In this document: positions 27,033 to 35,819 of the stretch, in pieces
Position numbering within the stretch: position 1 is the stretch's first letter
How the letters are laid out: each line of letters starts with the position of its first letter
Assembly: GCF_000420865.1 (NCBI RefSeq)
Contig: NZ_ATVT01000003.1
Location: forward strand, 310,001-374,000
Origin: Butyrivibrio sp. XPD2006
GTDB taxonomy: Bacteria; Bacillota; Clostridia; Lachnospirales; Lachnospiraceae
Length of the DNA stretch: 64,000 bases
Direction: 5' to 3'
Translations under genes and position numbers: made by a program
The notes under the pieces: generated by a model
Seen by the model: only the letters and a program-made list of their open reading frames with translations
Databases searched by the model: none
What the model was told of the DNA's origin: nothing

Positions 27033-28108
27033 TGAGTAATGAGAATAAAAAAGCTTTAATAGCTATGAGTGGCGGCGTGGATTCTTCCGTAGCCGCTGCT
27101 CTTATGTTAAAAAAAGGATTTGACTGCATGGGATGCACCATGCGTCTTTATGAGAACGACATGATAGGCGAGGACCTCTTCGGAACCTGCTGTTCACTCA
27201 AGGATACCCAGGATGCAAGGGCAGTTTGCGAGAAGCTTGGTATTGAGTACAACATATACCACTACGAGGCAGAGTTTACGAAGAACGTCATCGAACCTTT
27301 TGTGTGCAGCTATGAGAGAGGCGAGACTCCGAATCCGTGTATAAGGTGCAACAAATACCTTAAGTTTGATATCCTCTATGAGAAGGCAAGGGCCCTTGGG
27401 TATGACAACATCGTGACCGGTCACTATGCAAGGATTGAGGAGAGAGACGGACACTTCTACCTTCTTAAGGCAGTGGATCAGAAGAAGGATCAGAGCTACG
27501 TTTTATATGACCTTACTGAGGAACAGCTGGCACACACTTATTTCCCGCTTGGGGAAATGACCAAGGACGATGCGAGAGAGATAGCAGCCGAGTACGGTTT
27601 TGTCAACAAAGATAAAAAAGACAGCCAGGATATCTGTTTTGTACCGGACGGTGATTATGCATCCATGATCAAGAGATACAGAAAAAAGGATTATCCGAAG
27701 GGTGATTTTGTTGATCTTCAGGGAAATGTCCTGGGAACCCATGAGGGAATTATTAACTACACCATCGGTCAGAGAAGAGGACTTGGTATTCCCGCAGACA
27801 GAAGGCTTTATGTAAAGAGGCTGGACACAGTCAATAACCGCGTGATTCTTGCGGATGATGAAGATCTTTTTGACAAAGAGGTTCTGGTCAGGGAATTTAA
27901 CTGGATAACCGGAGAGGCACCCGGGGAGCCTTTCAGATGCCTGGCCAAGATACGTTACAGACACAAAGAGCAGCCTGCCACAGTCACAATATCAGACGAT
28001 GGCACAGCTAAGATCATATTCGATGAGCCGCAGCGTGCCATAACACCCGGACAGAGTGCAGTATTGTACGATGGGGATATAGTCCTGGGCGGCGGAATCA
28101 TCTGTTAA
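27029..28108 (+). CDS. mnmA: tRNA-specific 2-thiouridylase MnmA
   Basis: A 359-residue protein with the PP-loop AMSGGVDSSVAAALM, the first catalytic Cys in PNPCIRCNKYLKF, the second in KDSQDICFVPDG, and YTIGQRRGLGI near the C-terminal domain. It thiolates U34 of tRNA Lys/Glu/Gln. ATG overlaps the preceding stop by four bases. A tRNA-Glu gene is in the same window, but it carries a CTC anticodon and so is not an MnmA target. Confidence 0.95.
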   Translation: MMSNENKKALIAMSGGVDSSVAAALMLKKGFDCMGCTMRLYENDMIGEDLFGTCCSLKDTQDARAVCEKLGIEYNIYHYEAEFTKNVIEPFVCSYERGETPNPCIRCNKYLKFDILYEKARALGYDNIVTGHYARIEERDGHFYLLKAVDQKKDQSYVLYDLTEEQLAHTYFPLGEMTKDDAREIAAEYGFVNKDKKDSQDICFVPDGDYASMIKRYRKKDYPKGDFVDLQGNVLGTHEGIINYTIGQRRGLGIPADRRLYVKRLDTVNNRVILADDEDLFDKEVLVREFNWITGEAPGEPFRCLAKIRYRHKEQPATVTISDDGTAKIIFDEPQRAITPGQSAVLYDGDIVLGGGIIC

Positions 28109-28124
28109 TTTTTGAGGAGAGATT

Positions 28125-28637
28125 ATGAAAAAAGATAATATTGTTTTGATTGGTATGCCTACATCAGGCAAGAGTACCATGGGAGTAATCCTGGCCAAGA
28201 TCCTTGGCTACAGATTCCTTGACGCGGATATCGTGATCCAGGAAAAGATAGGCAAAAAGCTCTCAGAGATCATAGAATCAGAGGGAATCGACGGATTTAT
28301 AGATATAGAAAACAGGATAAATTCGGAAATTGAGACTGAGAGAACCGTTATCGCAACCGGTGGAAGCGTGGTTTACGGAAAAGAGGCCATGGACCACTAC
28401 AAGAACATAGGCAAGGTTGTTTACCTTAAGGTTGATATGGATACTCTTACAAAGCGCCTGCACAATGCAAAGCAGAGGGGAGTAGTAATGAGAGAGGGCC
28501 AGTCCCTCATATCCCTCTACAATGAGCGAAGCGCTCTGTATGAGAAGTATGCTGATATTACAATTGAGGAAAAAGACCATACAATGGAAGAAGTGATCGA
28601 TATCACCCTAGAAGCTCTAAGAGCTCTTCCTTTGTAA
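28125..28637 (+). CDS. aroK: Shikimate kinase-like protein
   Basis: A 170-residue P-loop kinase: LIGMPTSGKSTMGVILAK (Walker A), FLDADIVIQEKIG (substrate Asp), IATGGSVVYG and NERSALYEKYADITIE (C-terminal Arg). The substrate-binding Arg of the usual FR-x-x-E motif is absent: the segment reads GFIDIENR. The kinase may therefore use another hydroxylated acid or have altered affinity. No other aromatic-pathway gene is nearby. Its 3' end overlaps the SNF2 gene on the other strand by 35 bp. Confidence 0.75.
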   Translation: MKKDNIVLIGMPTSGKSTMGVILAKILGYRFLDADIVIQEKIGKKLSEIIESEGIDGFIDIENRINSEIETERTVIATGGSVVYGKEAMDHYKNIGKVVYLKVDMDTLTKRLHNAKQRGVVMREGQSLISLYNERSALYEKYADITIEEKDHTMEEVIDITLEALRALPL

Positions 28638-31600
28638 GGCTTGGTGCACTAAGAGAACCTGTATTAAGGAGCTGGTCAGCCAGCTCTTTTTTCTTGTTCT
28701 GAAGTTCTATTATCCTCTCTTCAATGGTGTTCTTCATTATCAGTCTGTAAACAGTGACGACATTCTTTTGTCCGATCCTGTGGGCTCTGTCAGTGGCCTG
28801 ATTTTCCACCGCTACATTCCACCAGTGGTCATAGTGCACAACAATATCGGCTGCAGTTAGGTTAAGTCCTGTTCCGCCGGCTTTTAATGATATGCAGAAT
28901 ACGGTGGTGTCATCCTCCTGGAATGCGTCCACCAGTTTTATTCTGTCTTCCTTTTTGGTGGATCCGGTAAGAAGATAGTGGGATATGCCCTCTTTTTGGA
29001 ACAGTGTCACAAGCCTCTCCAGCATAGAAGTAAACTGGGAGAACAGGAGCACCTTGTGTCCGCTTTCGGCGGCACTTTTCATTATTTCTACGCATAGTTC
29101 CGCCTTGGCAGAACCTCCGTCATAGCCGTCGTATATCAGTCCGGGATCGCAGCAGAGCTGTCTGAGTCTTGTGAGTTCAGACAGGATCATTATCCTGTCA
29201 TTTTTGATCTCGGAATCGCTCTTTGATGAAACCAGCATCTTGATCTGTTGAAGATGGGCTCTGTAGAGCTCCTGCTGGCCTTTGGTCATCTGGGTTACTA
29301 TGTTTTCCTCAAGCTTGTCGGGAAGGTCGGTGAGAACATCCTTCTTAAGTCTGCGCAGCACAAAAGGTGCGATCATCTTTTTGAGGCGTAGCATGGCAGC
29401 CTCGTCTCCTTCGGCAATGGCAGGTATTTCCAGGATTTCTTTAAAGCTCTTGTAGCTGAAAAGATATCCCGGCATGCAGAAGTCAAAGATGCTCCACAAT
29501 TCGCTCAGTCTGTTTTCTATAGGTGTACCTGTCAGGGCGGCTTTAAAGGAGGCGCTTATGGATTTTACGGCTCTTGCCACCTGAGTGGTCTGATTCTTAA
29601 TGAACTGTGCTTCATCGATTATCATGCACTCAAAGGACAGGTATTTGTAAAGATCAATATCCCTTCTGAGGAGGTCATAGGAAGTAATGATAACATCTGT
29701 TTCTTCCTCATCAATCTCCGATGTTACCCTGACTCTGTCGGGTTTTATGCCCACTGCAAGGTCACATTTAAGGGACGGTGTAAATCTCTTTATCTCGTGC
29801 TGCCAGTTGTAGACCAGTGAAGCCGGGCAGACTATCAGAGAACACCTGCTTTTTCTGCCTTCTTTCAGAGCTTCCTCTTTAAGGGACAAGAGAAGTGTGA
29901 GGACCTGAAGCGTTTTTCCAAGGCCCATGTCATCGGCCAGTACAGCGCCGAAGCGATTGGTTTTAAGGGTGCGAAGCCACATATACCCTTTTTTCTGATA
30001 GTCACGAAGGACATCTCCAAGGCTTTCGGGAATCTCATAGTTTGCACTTTCTGGATCTTTAAAAGAGTTTATGAGGTTTTTAAAGTTTCCGCCCCTGGAG
30101 AGCCTTGTATATTCATAATCTGCGGACTTCTCTGAGAGTTCATTTAAAAAGAGTGCTCTGTACATGGGAACAGAAGCGTGGCCCGACAAAATGTCTTTTG
30201 ATGCAAGGCCAAGCCCGTCCTTTAAGGTGTACATGAGCTCCATATCTTCGCTGGTAAGCTTCAATATGTCGCCGTTTTTAAGTCGGTAGAATTTTTTCTT
30301 TCTGTCATATCTGCTCAGGATGTCATCAAGTTCTTTTAAACTCAGATCCTCAGGAACAAGGGTCAGCTCAAGCAGGTCTGAGACAACGGATACCCCAAGG
30401 CTTACTTTCGGAGCCTTCTTGATGTTTATGGATTTAATGGCATCTGACAGATACACGTCACCGAGTTTGTCCAGCTCAGCAAGATCCCGGGAGATGAAGC
30501 TGTAAAGACTGTCTTCTTCACCGGGCTTTGGGGAGAGAACGAGGATATTTTTGCTCTCGTCTATGGAATCAAAAAATCTGCCGGCAGTCTTCATCATCCG
30601 GCTTTCCTGCATTAGATTGCGCCTGATATTCTCATATACCCTGTCAATGCTTTCAAATATGTTTACAGCAGTTTCTTCCGGCTCGTTCTCTCTGTACAGA
30701 GCCTTGATCTCACAGGTTATTTTATTTTCCTGTGGCATGTCTACGTAGAACCGGAATTTGGGCATGTCCGGAGCATATTTTGAAGGAGTAAATCCGCCGT
30801 AGCTGACGTTGAAATACTCTTCGATAACCGGGAAAAGACCTGTGGAAAACAGTGTGAGATCCTTATTTGAAACAAAGAGCTCGTTTTCTGTTCTTCTGGC
30901 GGACAGGAATTTAAGGAAAGGCAGCACGGGCTCTGCAATTTCACTTTCCACCATATGGAGCTTGTGCCTGCGTTCAAAATAAACCTCTGAGTGACCTTCA
31001 AACATGGAAAAACTGCTTGATTCGAAGGTTATTCCGTTTTTATCTGTCTCGATAGTGAGGTCAATTGGAGGAAATACATGTACGATTTCCAGGAGCCTTT
31101 CATCGCTGTATCTGGCCCTTAATTCTCTGTTGAGGAAATAAACATTATCTCTTATGGCAAAGAACTCATCGATCTCATGTCCAAAGAGCTCAATCTGTTT
31201 TCCGCGTCCCTTGGCATATGTATACGAGATGGGTGATGTTGAACCTGTCGGAAGGGAATTGTCTTTTAGCTGCCTCTCTCTGAAGTAGGAGATCAGAAAA
31301 CGTATGATCTTTCTCGCGTCCTCTGTGAAGGCTGAGAGATCATGGGTGAATTCCAGATGTTTTCCGTAACTGATGGTATCACCGTTGTGAATGGCATGGA
31401 GCAGGGCTAAGATGTCTTTTAAAACATACTTATAGCCTGAATCACCGGCTATGATGTTGAAGCTCAGCTCAAGTTTTCCTTTGCTGAGCACGACATGCGG
31501 TTCCAGATCCACGAAAGAGCCTTTCTTGTAAAGAAGAGGGCTTCTTATCTCCGGAGAATAAGCCATTAAAAGATTCTTGGTCTCAAAAGAGGTGTAATGA

Positions 31601-31689
31601 TAACTGCCGGGGGCATCGGAAATAAACCGCCTGCCTGAGCCGGATACAAAGCTGTTCTTTGAATTAAAATCACTGCTGTTATTCTGCAT
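28603..31689 (-). CDS. SNF2/RapA-family helicase
   Basis: A 1028-residue superfamily 2 ATPase, last gene of the minus-strand operon. The N-terminal half of about 540 residues is poorly conserved and rich in Leu/Phe, as in bacterial SNF2-associated regions. The helicase core starts near residue 560: LRDYQKKGYMWL, DDMGLGKTLQ (Walker A), IIDEAQFIKN (motif II), TGTPIENR, then motif IV-VI elements including SLKAGGTGLNLT, HYDHWWNVAVENQATDRAHRIGQ. It probably remodels DNA-protein complexes. Start overlaps the upstream hydrolase by 11 bases. Confidence 0.9.
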   Translation of the reverse strand: MQNNSSDFNSKNSFVSGSGRRFISDAPGSYHYTSFETKNLLMAYSPEIRSPLLYKKGSFVDLEPHVVLSKGKLELSFNIIAGDSGYKYVLKDILALLHAIHNGDTISYGKHLEFTHDLSAFTEDARKIIRFLISYFRERQLKDNSLPTGSTSPISYTYAKGRGKQIELFGHEIDEFFAIRDNVYFLNRELRARYSDERLLEIVHVFPPIDLTIETDKNGITFESSSFSMFEGHSEVYFERRHKLHMVESEIAEPVLPFLKFLSARRTENELFVSNKDLTLFSTGLFPVIEEYFNVSYGGFTPSKYAPDMPKFRFYVDMPQENKITCEIKALYRENEPEETAVNIFESIDRVYENIRRNLMQESRMMKTAGRFFDSIDESKNILVLSPKPGEEDSLYSFISRDLAELDKLGDVYLSDAIKSINIKKAPKVSLGVSVVSDLLELTLVPEDLSLKELDDILSRYDRKKKFYRLKNGDILKLTSEDMELMYTLKDGLGLASKDILSGHASVPMYRALFLNELSEKSADYEYTRLSRGGNFKNLINSFKDPESANYEIPESLGDVLRDYQKKGYMWLRTLKTNRFGAVLADDMGLGKTLQVLTLLLSLKEEALKEGRKSRCSLIVCPASLVYNWQHEIKRFTPSLKCDLAVGIKPDRVRVTSEIDEEETDVIITSYDLLRRDIDLYKYLSFECMIIDEAQFIKNQTTQVARAVKSISASFKAALTGTPIENRLSELWSIFDFCMPGYLFSYKSFKEILEIPAIAEGDEAAMLRLKKMIAPFVLRRLKKDVLTDLPDKLEENIVTQMTKGQQELYRAHLQQIKMLVSSKSDSEIKNDRIMILSELTRLRQLCCDPGLIYDGYDGGSAKAELCVEIMKSAAESGHKVLLFSQFTSMLERLVTLFQKEGISHYLLTGSTKKEDRIKLVDAFQEDDTTVFCISLKAGGTGLNLTAADIVVHYDHWWNVAVENQATDRAHRIGQKNVVTVYRLIMKNTIEERIIELQNKKKELADQLLNTGSLSAPSLTKEELLELLG
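28669..28692 (+). terminator. Rho-independent terminator for aroK, inside the SNF2 coding region
   Basis: GAGCTGG and CCAGCTC form a 7-bp stem with a TCAG loop, followed by six T. It is read on the + strand, 32 bp past the shikimate-kinase stop codon, while on the minus strand it codes for the end of the SNF2 protein. Confidence 0.75.
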
Positions 31690-32659
31690 TATTCAAATAT
31701 CCGTCCAAAGTCCTGAGTACATCAGTAAAATACTGCTTGCGTGTAACTTCATCCGCATTGAAGATTTCGTGCCTTGATTTTTCATAAGCATTAAAGACTG
31801 CTCCGGGAACCTTTTCTCTGAAGGCTGCATATCCCGCAGGGTCTATAAGATGATCCTGCCCGGCTGTCATTACTGTTATGGGGATGTTTATAAGACCTGC
31901 ATTCTTGACTGCTTTTCTCGAGGCCTTCATACTGGCAACTGCCCAACCGAAGGATGCTCCGCAGGTCTGATAGTGAACATCTGCGATTCTCTGGGCAAGC
32001 TGATATTCAAATCGTGGAGCAGAAACTGCACTGCTATTTGTCACAGTGACCTCGGGGTTAAAGTGCTTCTGATTTAGTGCGAGTTTTTTGCTTTTGCCTG
32101 TAATGGCTGCAAATATGCCAATGAGGCTCTCCACAATGGGAGGATAGTCTGCACCATTCATCTTCATCATGGGGGAGCTGAGTATTGCGGCTTTAAATAC
32201 GTCCGGATGCTCTTCAAGGTAGAGTGTGCCAATGCATCCGCCCATGGAATGGGCAATCATCAGAAGAGGAAGGCCGTTGGCACCCGGCAGTACAACAGTT
32301 TCGATGAATTTATGAAGGTCTTTTACATAGGTTTCATAACTGTTGATATAGATAACGTCCGGCTCCGGGCATTTGCCTTCCGAATAGCCGTGACCGCGCT
32401 GCTCGAGGAAAAAGACTCTGTAGCCGGCCCGGTACAGATACCACAGGTATTCCCTGTATTTCCCGATAAACTCTGCCATTCCGTGAACCACAACAATGTT
32501 GGCTTTTGGAGTAGCAGGAGAGGCGGTAAAGTAGCGGAGCTTTGTGCCGTCAAAGCCGGCGATCATATCAGATGTTACTTCTGAGTCGAACCATGCTTTA
32601 TTTTCATTTTCCATACAGGAGAGGTAGTCTTCCTCACCAAGAAATTTTATGTCTGTCAT
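31679..32659 (-). CDS. Alpha/beta hydrolase (lysophospholipase/monoglyceride lipase-like)
   Basis: A 326-residue serine hydrolase of the Hydrolase_4 type: VVHGMAEFIGKYREYLWYL, the EQRGHGYSEG loop, the nucleophile elbow MIAHSMGG (Ser), AGQDHLIDP (Asp) and KSRHEIFN (His). The catalytic triad looks complete. It probably hydrolyses short acyl esters or monoglycerides; no signal peptide is seen. It overlaps the transporter by four bases and the helicase by 11. Confidence 0.87.
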   Translation of the reverse strand: MTDIKFLGEEDYLSCMENENKAWFDSEVTSDMIAGFDGTKLRYFTASPATPKANIVVVHGMAEFIGKYREYLWYLYRAGYRVFFLEQRGHGYSEGKCPEPDVIYINSYETYVKDLHKFIETVVLPGANGLPLLMIAHSMGGCIGTLYLEEHPDVFKAAILSSPMMKMNGADYPPIVESLIGIFAAITGKSKKLALNQKHFNPEVTVTNSSAVSAPRFEYQLAQRIADVHYQTCGASFGWAVASMKASRKAVKNAGLINIPITVMTAGQDHLIDPAGYAAFREKVPGAVFNAYEKSRHEIFNADEVTRKQYFTDVLRTLDGYLNNAE

Positions 32660-34137
32660 GCGTTTTTACCCTTAGTAAGTGTATTTGCGGGATTCCAGAG
32701 CTTGTCATAGGAAATGCCGGTTACTTTTTCGCAGATCTGCTTTTCTTCATCTGTTGCCCTGCCGGGATCCTCACCCTTGCGCCTCGCAATTTCCGTCTGG
32801 ACTACGTGGAACTCTTTGCCGGTGAGAGGGAAGATATAGCCGACGATAATGAGAAGAACCATGAGTATCGCAGGGACAAAAACGAAGATGTATACTATTC
32901 CCCTCTGCGTCTCAAGGCTTTGCCTGATCTTGCTGTTGGCAAGGACTGAGTCATAGCCTACGGCAGACAGAAGGAAACCGATGGTCGCATTGGACATACC
33001 GGCTGATATTTTTCTTGCGAATGTGGCCATTCCCGATACTATTCCGGGACGTCTTACTGAAGTGATAAGCTCGTCTACATCAGCCATGTCTGCCATGATG
33101 GAGAAGATACTTGTGAGAGTAGCTGCGTTACCAAGACCGATAATGGCTGTAAGGATCAGGATCGGAACAAGAGAAGCACCCTCTTTGGATACGAATAAAA
33201 GACCAAGTGTTGCAAAAAGTCTCATTGGTGCTCCGATGAGGATAGTGGTCCTCTTGGAGGTCTTGTTCATTACAGGTCCCCAGATAAGCATTCCGATGAG
33301 CTGGGAGGCGAGAAGCGTTGCCATCAGTGCAATAAAACAGCCGTTATTGTAGCCGTTAAGTACATCATCTGCATAAATAAGTGCCATTCCCGATACGATA
33401 TCCATGCCACACTGACCAAAGAGATAGATGCCTATGAAAAGTCTGAAGGATCTGCTTTTAAATACACTTATAGCCTGAGGAAAGCTCTCCACAAGACTTG
33501 ATTTTACAGGAGGCTTTGGATGCTCCCAGGTGCCGGCAAAGGTAACCATTGATGTTATAAAGAAAAGAACACCGAAGAGAAGTGCACAGTACAGGTAAAG
33601 CGCAGGGTTGGTGTTATCGGTTATGATGAAGGTCGGCACAAGTCCGCACACGGCTGATCCTATTGTGGACCAGATCATTCTTACGTTTGAAAACTTTGCA
33701 CGTATTGTATAGTCGTCGATCATATCCGGAAGAAGCCCGTTGTAAGGGACCGATATGATGGTAAAGCCTGTGGAAAAGAGGCAGTACATGAACAGATAGA
33801 AGGCGTACATGGCGCCTGTTGATTTTGCAGGGATTGTAACCCACATTACAACGAATGTAAGGGCTGATATGATTCCGCCCACAAGTATATAGAATCTCTT
33901 CGGACCAAAACGAGAGACGGTTCTGTCTGTGATATTACCCATGATGGGGTCTGTTATCGCATCCCAGACTTTGCCCACCAGCGGAATTGTTCCGGCCAGC
34001 GCAGCAGGCATACCCAGTGCCTTTATAAGAAATGCAGTAAAGAATGTGTTGATGATGACAAATGCGCCGCCGCTGTAGAATTCAGCCATTCCGTAGAGGT
34101 TGCGACTAAGAAGAGAATAGTTTTCTTTTTTGCCCAT
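32656..34137 (-). CDS. GPH-family (MelB-like) sugar:cation symporter
   Basis: A 493-residue protein with about 12 membrane helices of the glycoside-pentoside-hexuronide MFS type. Characteristic stretches include GKVWDAITDPIMGNITDRT after helix two and the SVPYNGLLPDMIDDY segment. Members carry glycosides or uronides with Na+ or H+; the sugar is not known. It is first in its operon and divergent from a TetR regulator, 161 bp away, which makes it the likely regulated gene. AAGGGGGCTT precedes the start on the minus strand. Confidence 0.9.
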   Translation of the reverse strand: MGKKENYSLLSRNLYGMAEFYSGGAFVIINTFFTAFLIKALGMPAALAGTIPLVGKVWDAITDPIMGNITDRTVSRFGPKRFYILVGGIISALTFVVMWVTIPAKSTGAMYAFYLFMYCLFSTGFTIISVPYNGLLPDMIDDYTIRAKFSNVRMIWSTIGSAVCGLVPTFIITDNTNPALYLYCALLFGVLFFITSMVTFAGTWEHPKPPVKSSLVESFPQAISVFKSRSFRLFIGIYLFGQCGMDIVSGMALIYADDVLNGYNNGCFIALMATLLASQLIGMLIWGPVMNKTSKRTTILIGAPMRLFATLGLLFVSKEGASLVPILILTAIIGLGNAATLTSIFSIMADMADVDELITSVRRPGIVSGMATFARKISAGMSNATIGFLLSAVGYDSVLANSKIRQSLETQRGIVYIFVFVPAILMVLLIIVGYIFPLTGKEFHVVQTEIARRKGEDPGRATDEEKQICEKVTGISYDKLWNPANTLTKGKNA

Positions 34138-34203
34138 AATAAGCCCCCTTATTGCAATACTTTTTATCCTTATATTTTAACACAAAATATTTCTTAAATC
34201 TTC

Positions 34204-34232
34204 TTTACAGTGCTTCGGCGTTGGGGTAGAAT
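34204..34232 (+). promoter_or_regulatory. Putative promoter of the TetR gene
   Basis: TTTACA at 34204-34209 and TAGAAT at 34227-34232 with 17 bp between them. The predicted start of transcription falls just before a 7-bp inverted repeat. Confidence 0.5.
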
Positions 34233-34241
34233 AATAACGCA

Positions 34242-34278
34242 CGCTACTAATCAGATGGTCTTAAATTCACAAGTAGCG
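34242..34278. promoter_or_regulatory. Inverted repeat, candidate TetR operator
   Basis: CGCTACT (34242-34248) and AGTAGCG (34272-34278) are exact reverse complements with 23 bp between the arms. Position in the divergent transporter-TetR region and immediately downstream of the predicted TetR promoter suggests autoregulation; alternatively a hairpin in the leader. Confidence 0.4.
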
Positions 34279-34298
34279 GTCTTATTTGGGAGGAAATT

Positions 34299-34850
34299 AT
34301 GTCTAGAAAAGCTACCATTACGCAAAAAGAAATAGTCAATGCAGCGTTTAAAATAACCAAGAAAGAGGGATTTGAAGCAATCACTTCAAGGAAGCTTGCA
34401 GCAGCTGCCGGATGTTCAACACAGCCTATTTTCAGAATTTATGAGAATATGGATGAACTCAGGAAGGATGTTTATACCAAGACAGCAGAGTACTATTCCG
34501 AGTATTACGCTGATTGCAAGAAGACTCACGAAGTACCTTTCGTTGATCTTGGACTTGCTTACATCGGATTTGCCCAGAAATATCCACATCTTTTTAAGCT
34601 CCTTTTTGTTTCGGGCAAGAGCCCTGACGGCAAGAGCATGTACGATCTTGTAAACGGACCTGAAGAGAATGTGGTAAAAGAGATAAGCAAGGCTACAGCA
34701 GCAGGTGCAGCCAATGCGCAGCAGCTCTTTATGCAGATGTGGATCTTCATTCACGGAGCAGGATGCATGGCAGTAACCGGGGATTATGATCTGGACGAGG
34801 CTACAAGTGTAAACATGCTTGAGTCAGCCTACAGGTCTTTTGCCAAGTAA
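34299..34850 (+). CDS. TetR-family transcriptional regulator
   Basis: A 183-residue regulator. The N-terminal HTH is clear: ITQKEIVNAAFKITKKEGFE followed by ITSRKLAAAAGCSTQPIFRIYENMDEL, the classic TetR_N pattern. The C-terminal ligand domain is helical and not assigned to a specific group. GGGAGG sits upstream of the ATG. Divergent orientation relative to the GPH transporter operon suggests that operon as a target, but the RpiR gene next to it is an alternative. Confidence 0.88.
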   Translation: MSRKATITQKEIVNAAFKITKKEGFEAITSRKLAAAAGCSTQPIFRIYENMDELRKDVYTKTAEYYSEYYADCKKTHEVPFVDLGLAYIGFAQKYPHLFKLLFVSGKSPDGKSMYDLVNGPEENVVKEISKATAAGAANAQQLFMQMWIFIHGAGCMAVTGDYDLDEATSVNMLESAYRSFAK

Positions 34851-34876
34851 AAGAGCTTTAAGTTATCAGAGGGGTT

Positions 34877-35818
34877 ATGAAGTTCGAAGCAGACGTAGAT
34901 GTTATTACCAGAATAAATGAATGCTATTCAAGGATGAGCAAGGGCAAAAAGAATATTGCCGGCTACATCTGTGATCACTACGAGCAGGCAGTGTTTATGA
35001 CAGCTGCCGAGCTCGGTAAGATTGTAGGAATGAGTGAATCCACTGTTGTGAGGTTCGCCATGAGTCTCGGATACGAGGGATATCCCGAGTTTCAGAAGGC
35101 ACTTGCCTCATGGGTGGGAGATAAGTTCGGATCTGTAGAGAAGGTTGGCAGGAGATTCGGCAAGAGCAATGAGGGCGAGATCCTCCAGGCCATTCTTCAA
35201 TCTGATATTTCAAATATTCAGCATACTATCAATAATATTGATGTTGCGGCTTTCAGGACCGCCGTTGATATTATTCTCAAAGCCAGAACGGTCTACATTG
35301 TTGGCCTTAGGAGCTGCGAGCCTCTTGCTGATTTCCTTCACTTTTATCTGAATATGATAAGGGGTAACAACGTTCTCATAAGGACCACCAGCGTCAGTGA
35401 GATGTTCGAGCAGATGATAAGGATTGGCGACAGGGACTGTATCATAGGCATCAGCTTCCCGAGATATTCCATGAGAACATTAAAGTGCATGGAATTTGCC
35501 AATGACAGGAATGCCAAGGTTATTACCATCACGGATTCGGTTCATTCGCCGATGAACCTGTACTCCTCCTGTAATATCCTTGCCAAGAGTGAGATGGCTT
35601 CGATTGTTGATTCTCTTGTGGCGCCTCTTAGCGTTATAAATGCTCTGGTGGTTGCTCTTTGCATGAGACGACCCAATGAAGTGCAAGCTGACCTCAAGAT
35701 GCTTGAGGAAACATGGAACAATTACCAGGTATATCTCAATGACGAGATAGACTTTGCTTCTGATGAACTGGGAATGCATCTTATGAATGCACACCTTCGT
35801 CATAAGGATAAGGATTGA
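34877..35818 (+). CDS. MurR/RpiR-family regulator with SIS domain
   Basis: A 313-residue protein. The HTH_6 domain (about 10-85) has the IAGYICDHYEQAVFMTAAEL pattern, with SESTVVRFAMSLGYEGYPEF as the recognition helix. The SIS sugar-phosphate domain (about 120-285) shows TVYIVGLRSCEPLADFL and IIGISFPRYSMRTLKCMEFA. Such proteins respond to phosphosugars. It follows TetR by 26 bp on the same strand and may be in the same transcript; its ligand is unknown. Confidence 0.9.
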   Translation: MKFEADVDVITRINECYSRMSKGKKNIAGYICDHYEQAVFMTAAELGKIVGMSESTVVRFAMSLGYEGYPEFQKALASWVGDKFGSVEKVGRRFGKSNEGEILQAILQSDISNIQHTINNIDVAAFRTAVDIILKARTVYIVGLRSCEPLADFLHFYLNMIRGNNVLIRTTSVSEMFEQMIRIGDRDCIIGISFPRYSMRTLKCMEFANDRNAKVITITDSVHSPMNLYSSCNILAKSEMASIVDSLVAPLSVINALVVALCMRRPNEVQADLKMLEETWNNYQVYLNDEIDFASDELGMHLMNAHLRHKDKD

Positions 35819-35819
35819 T

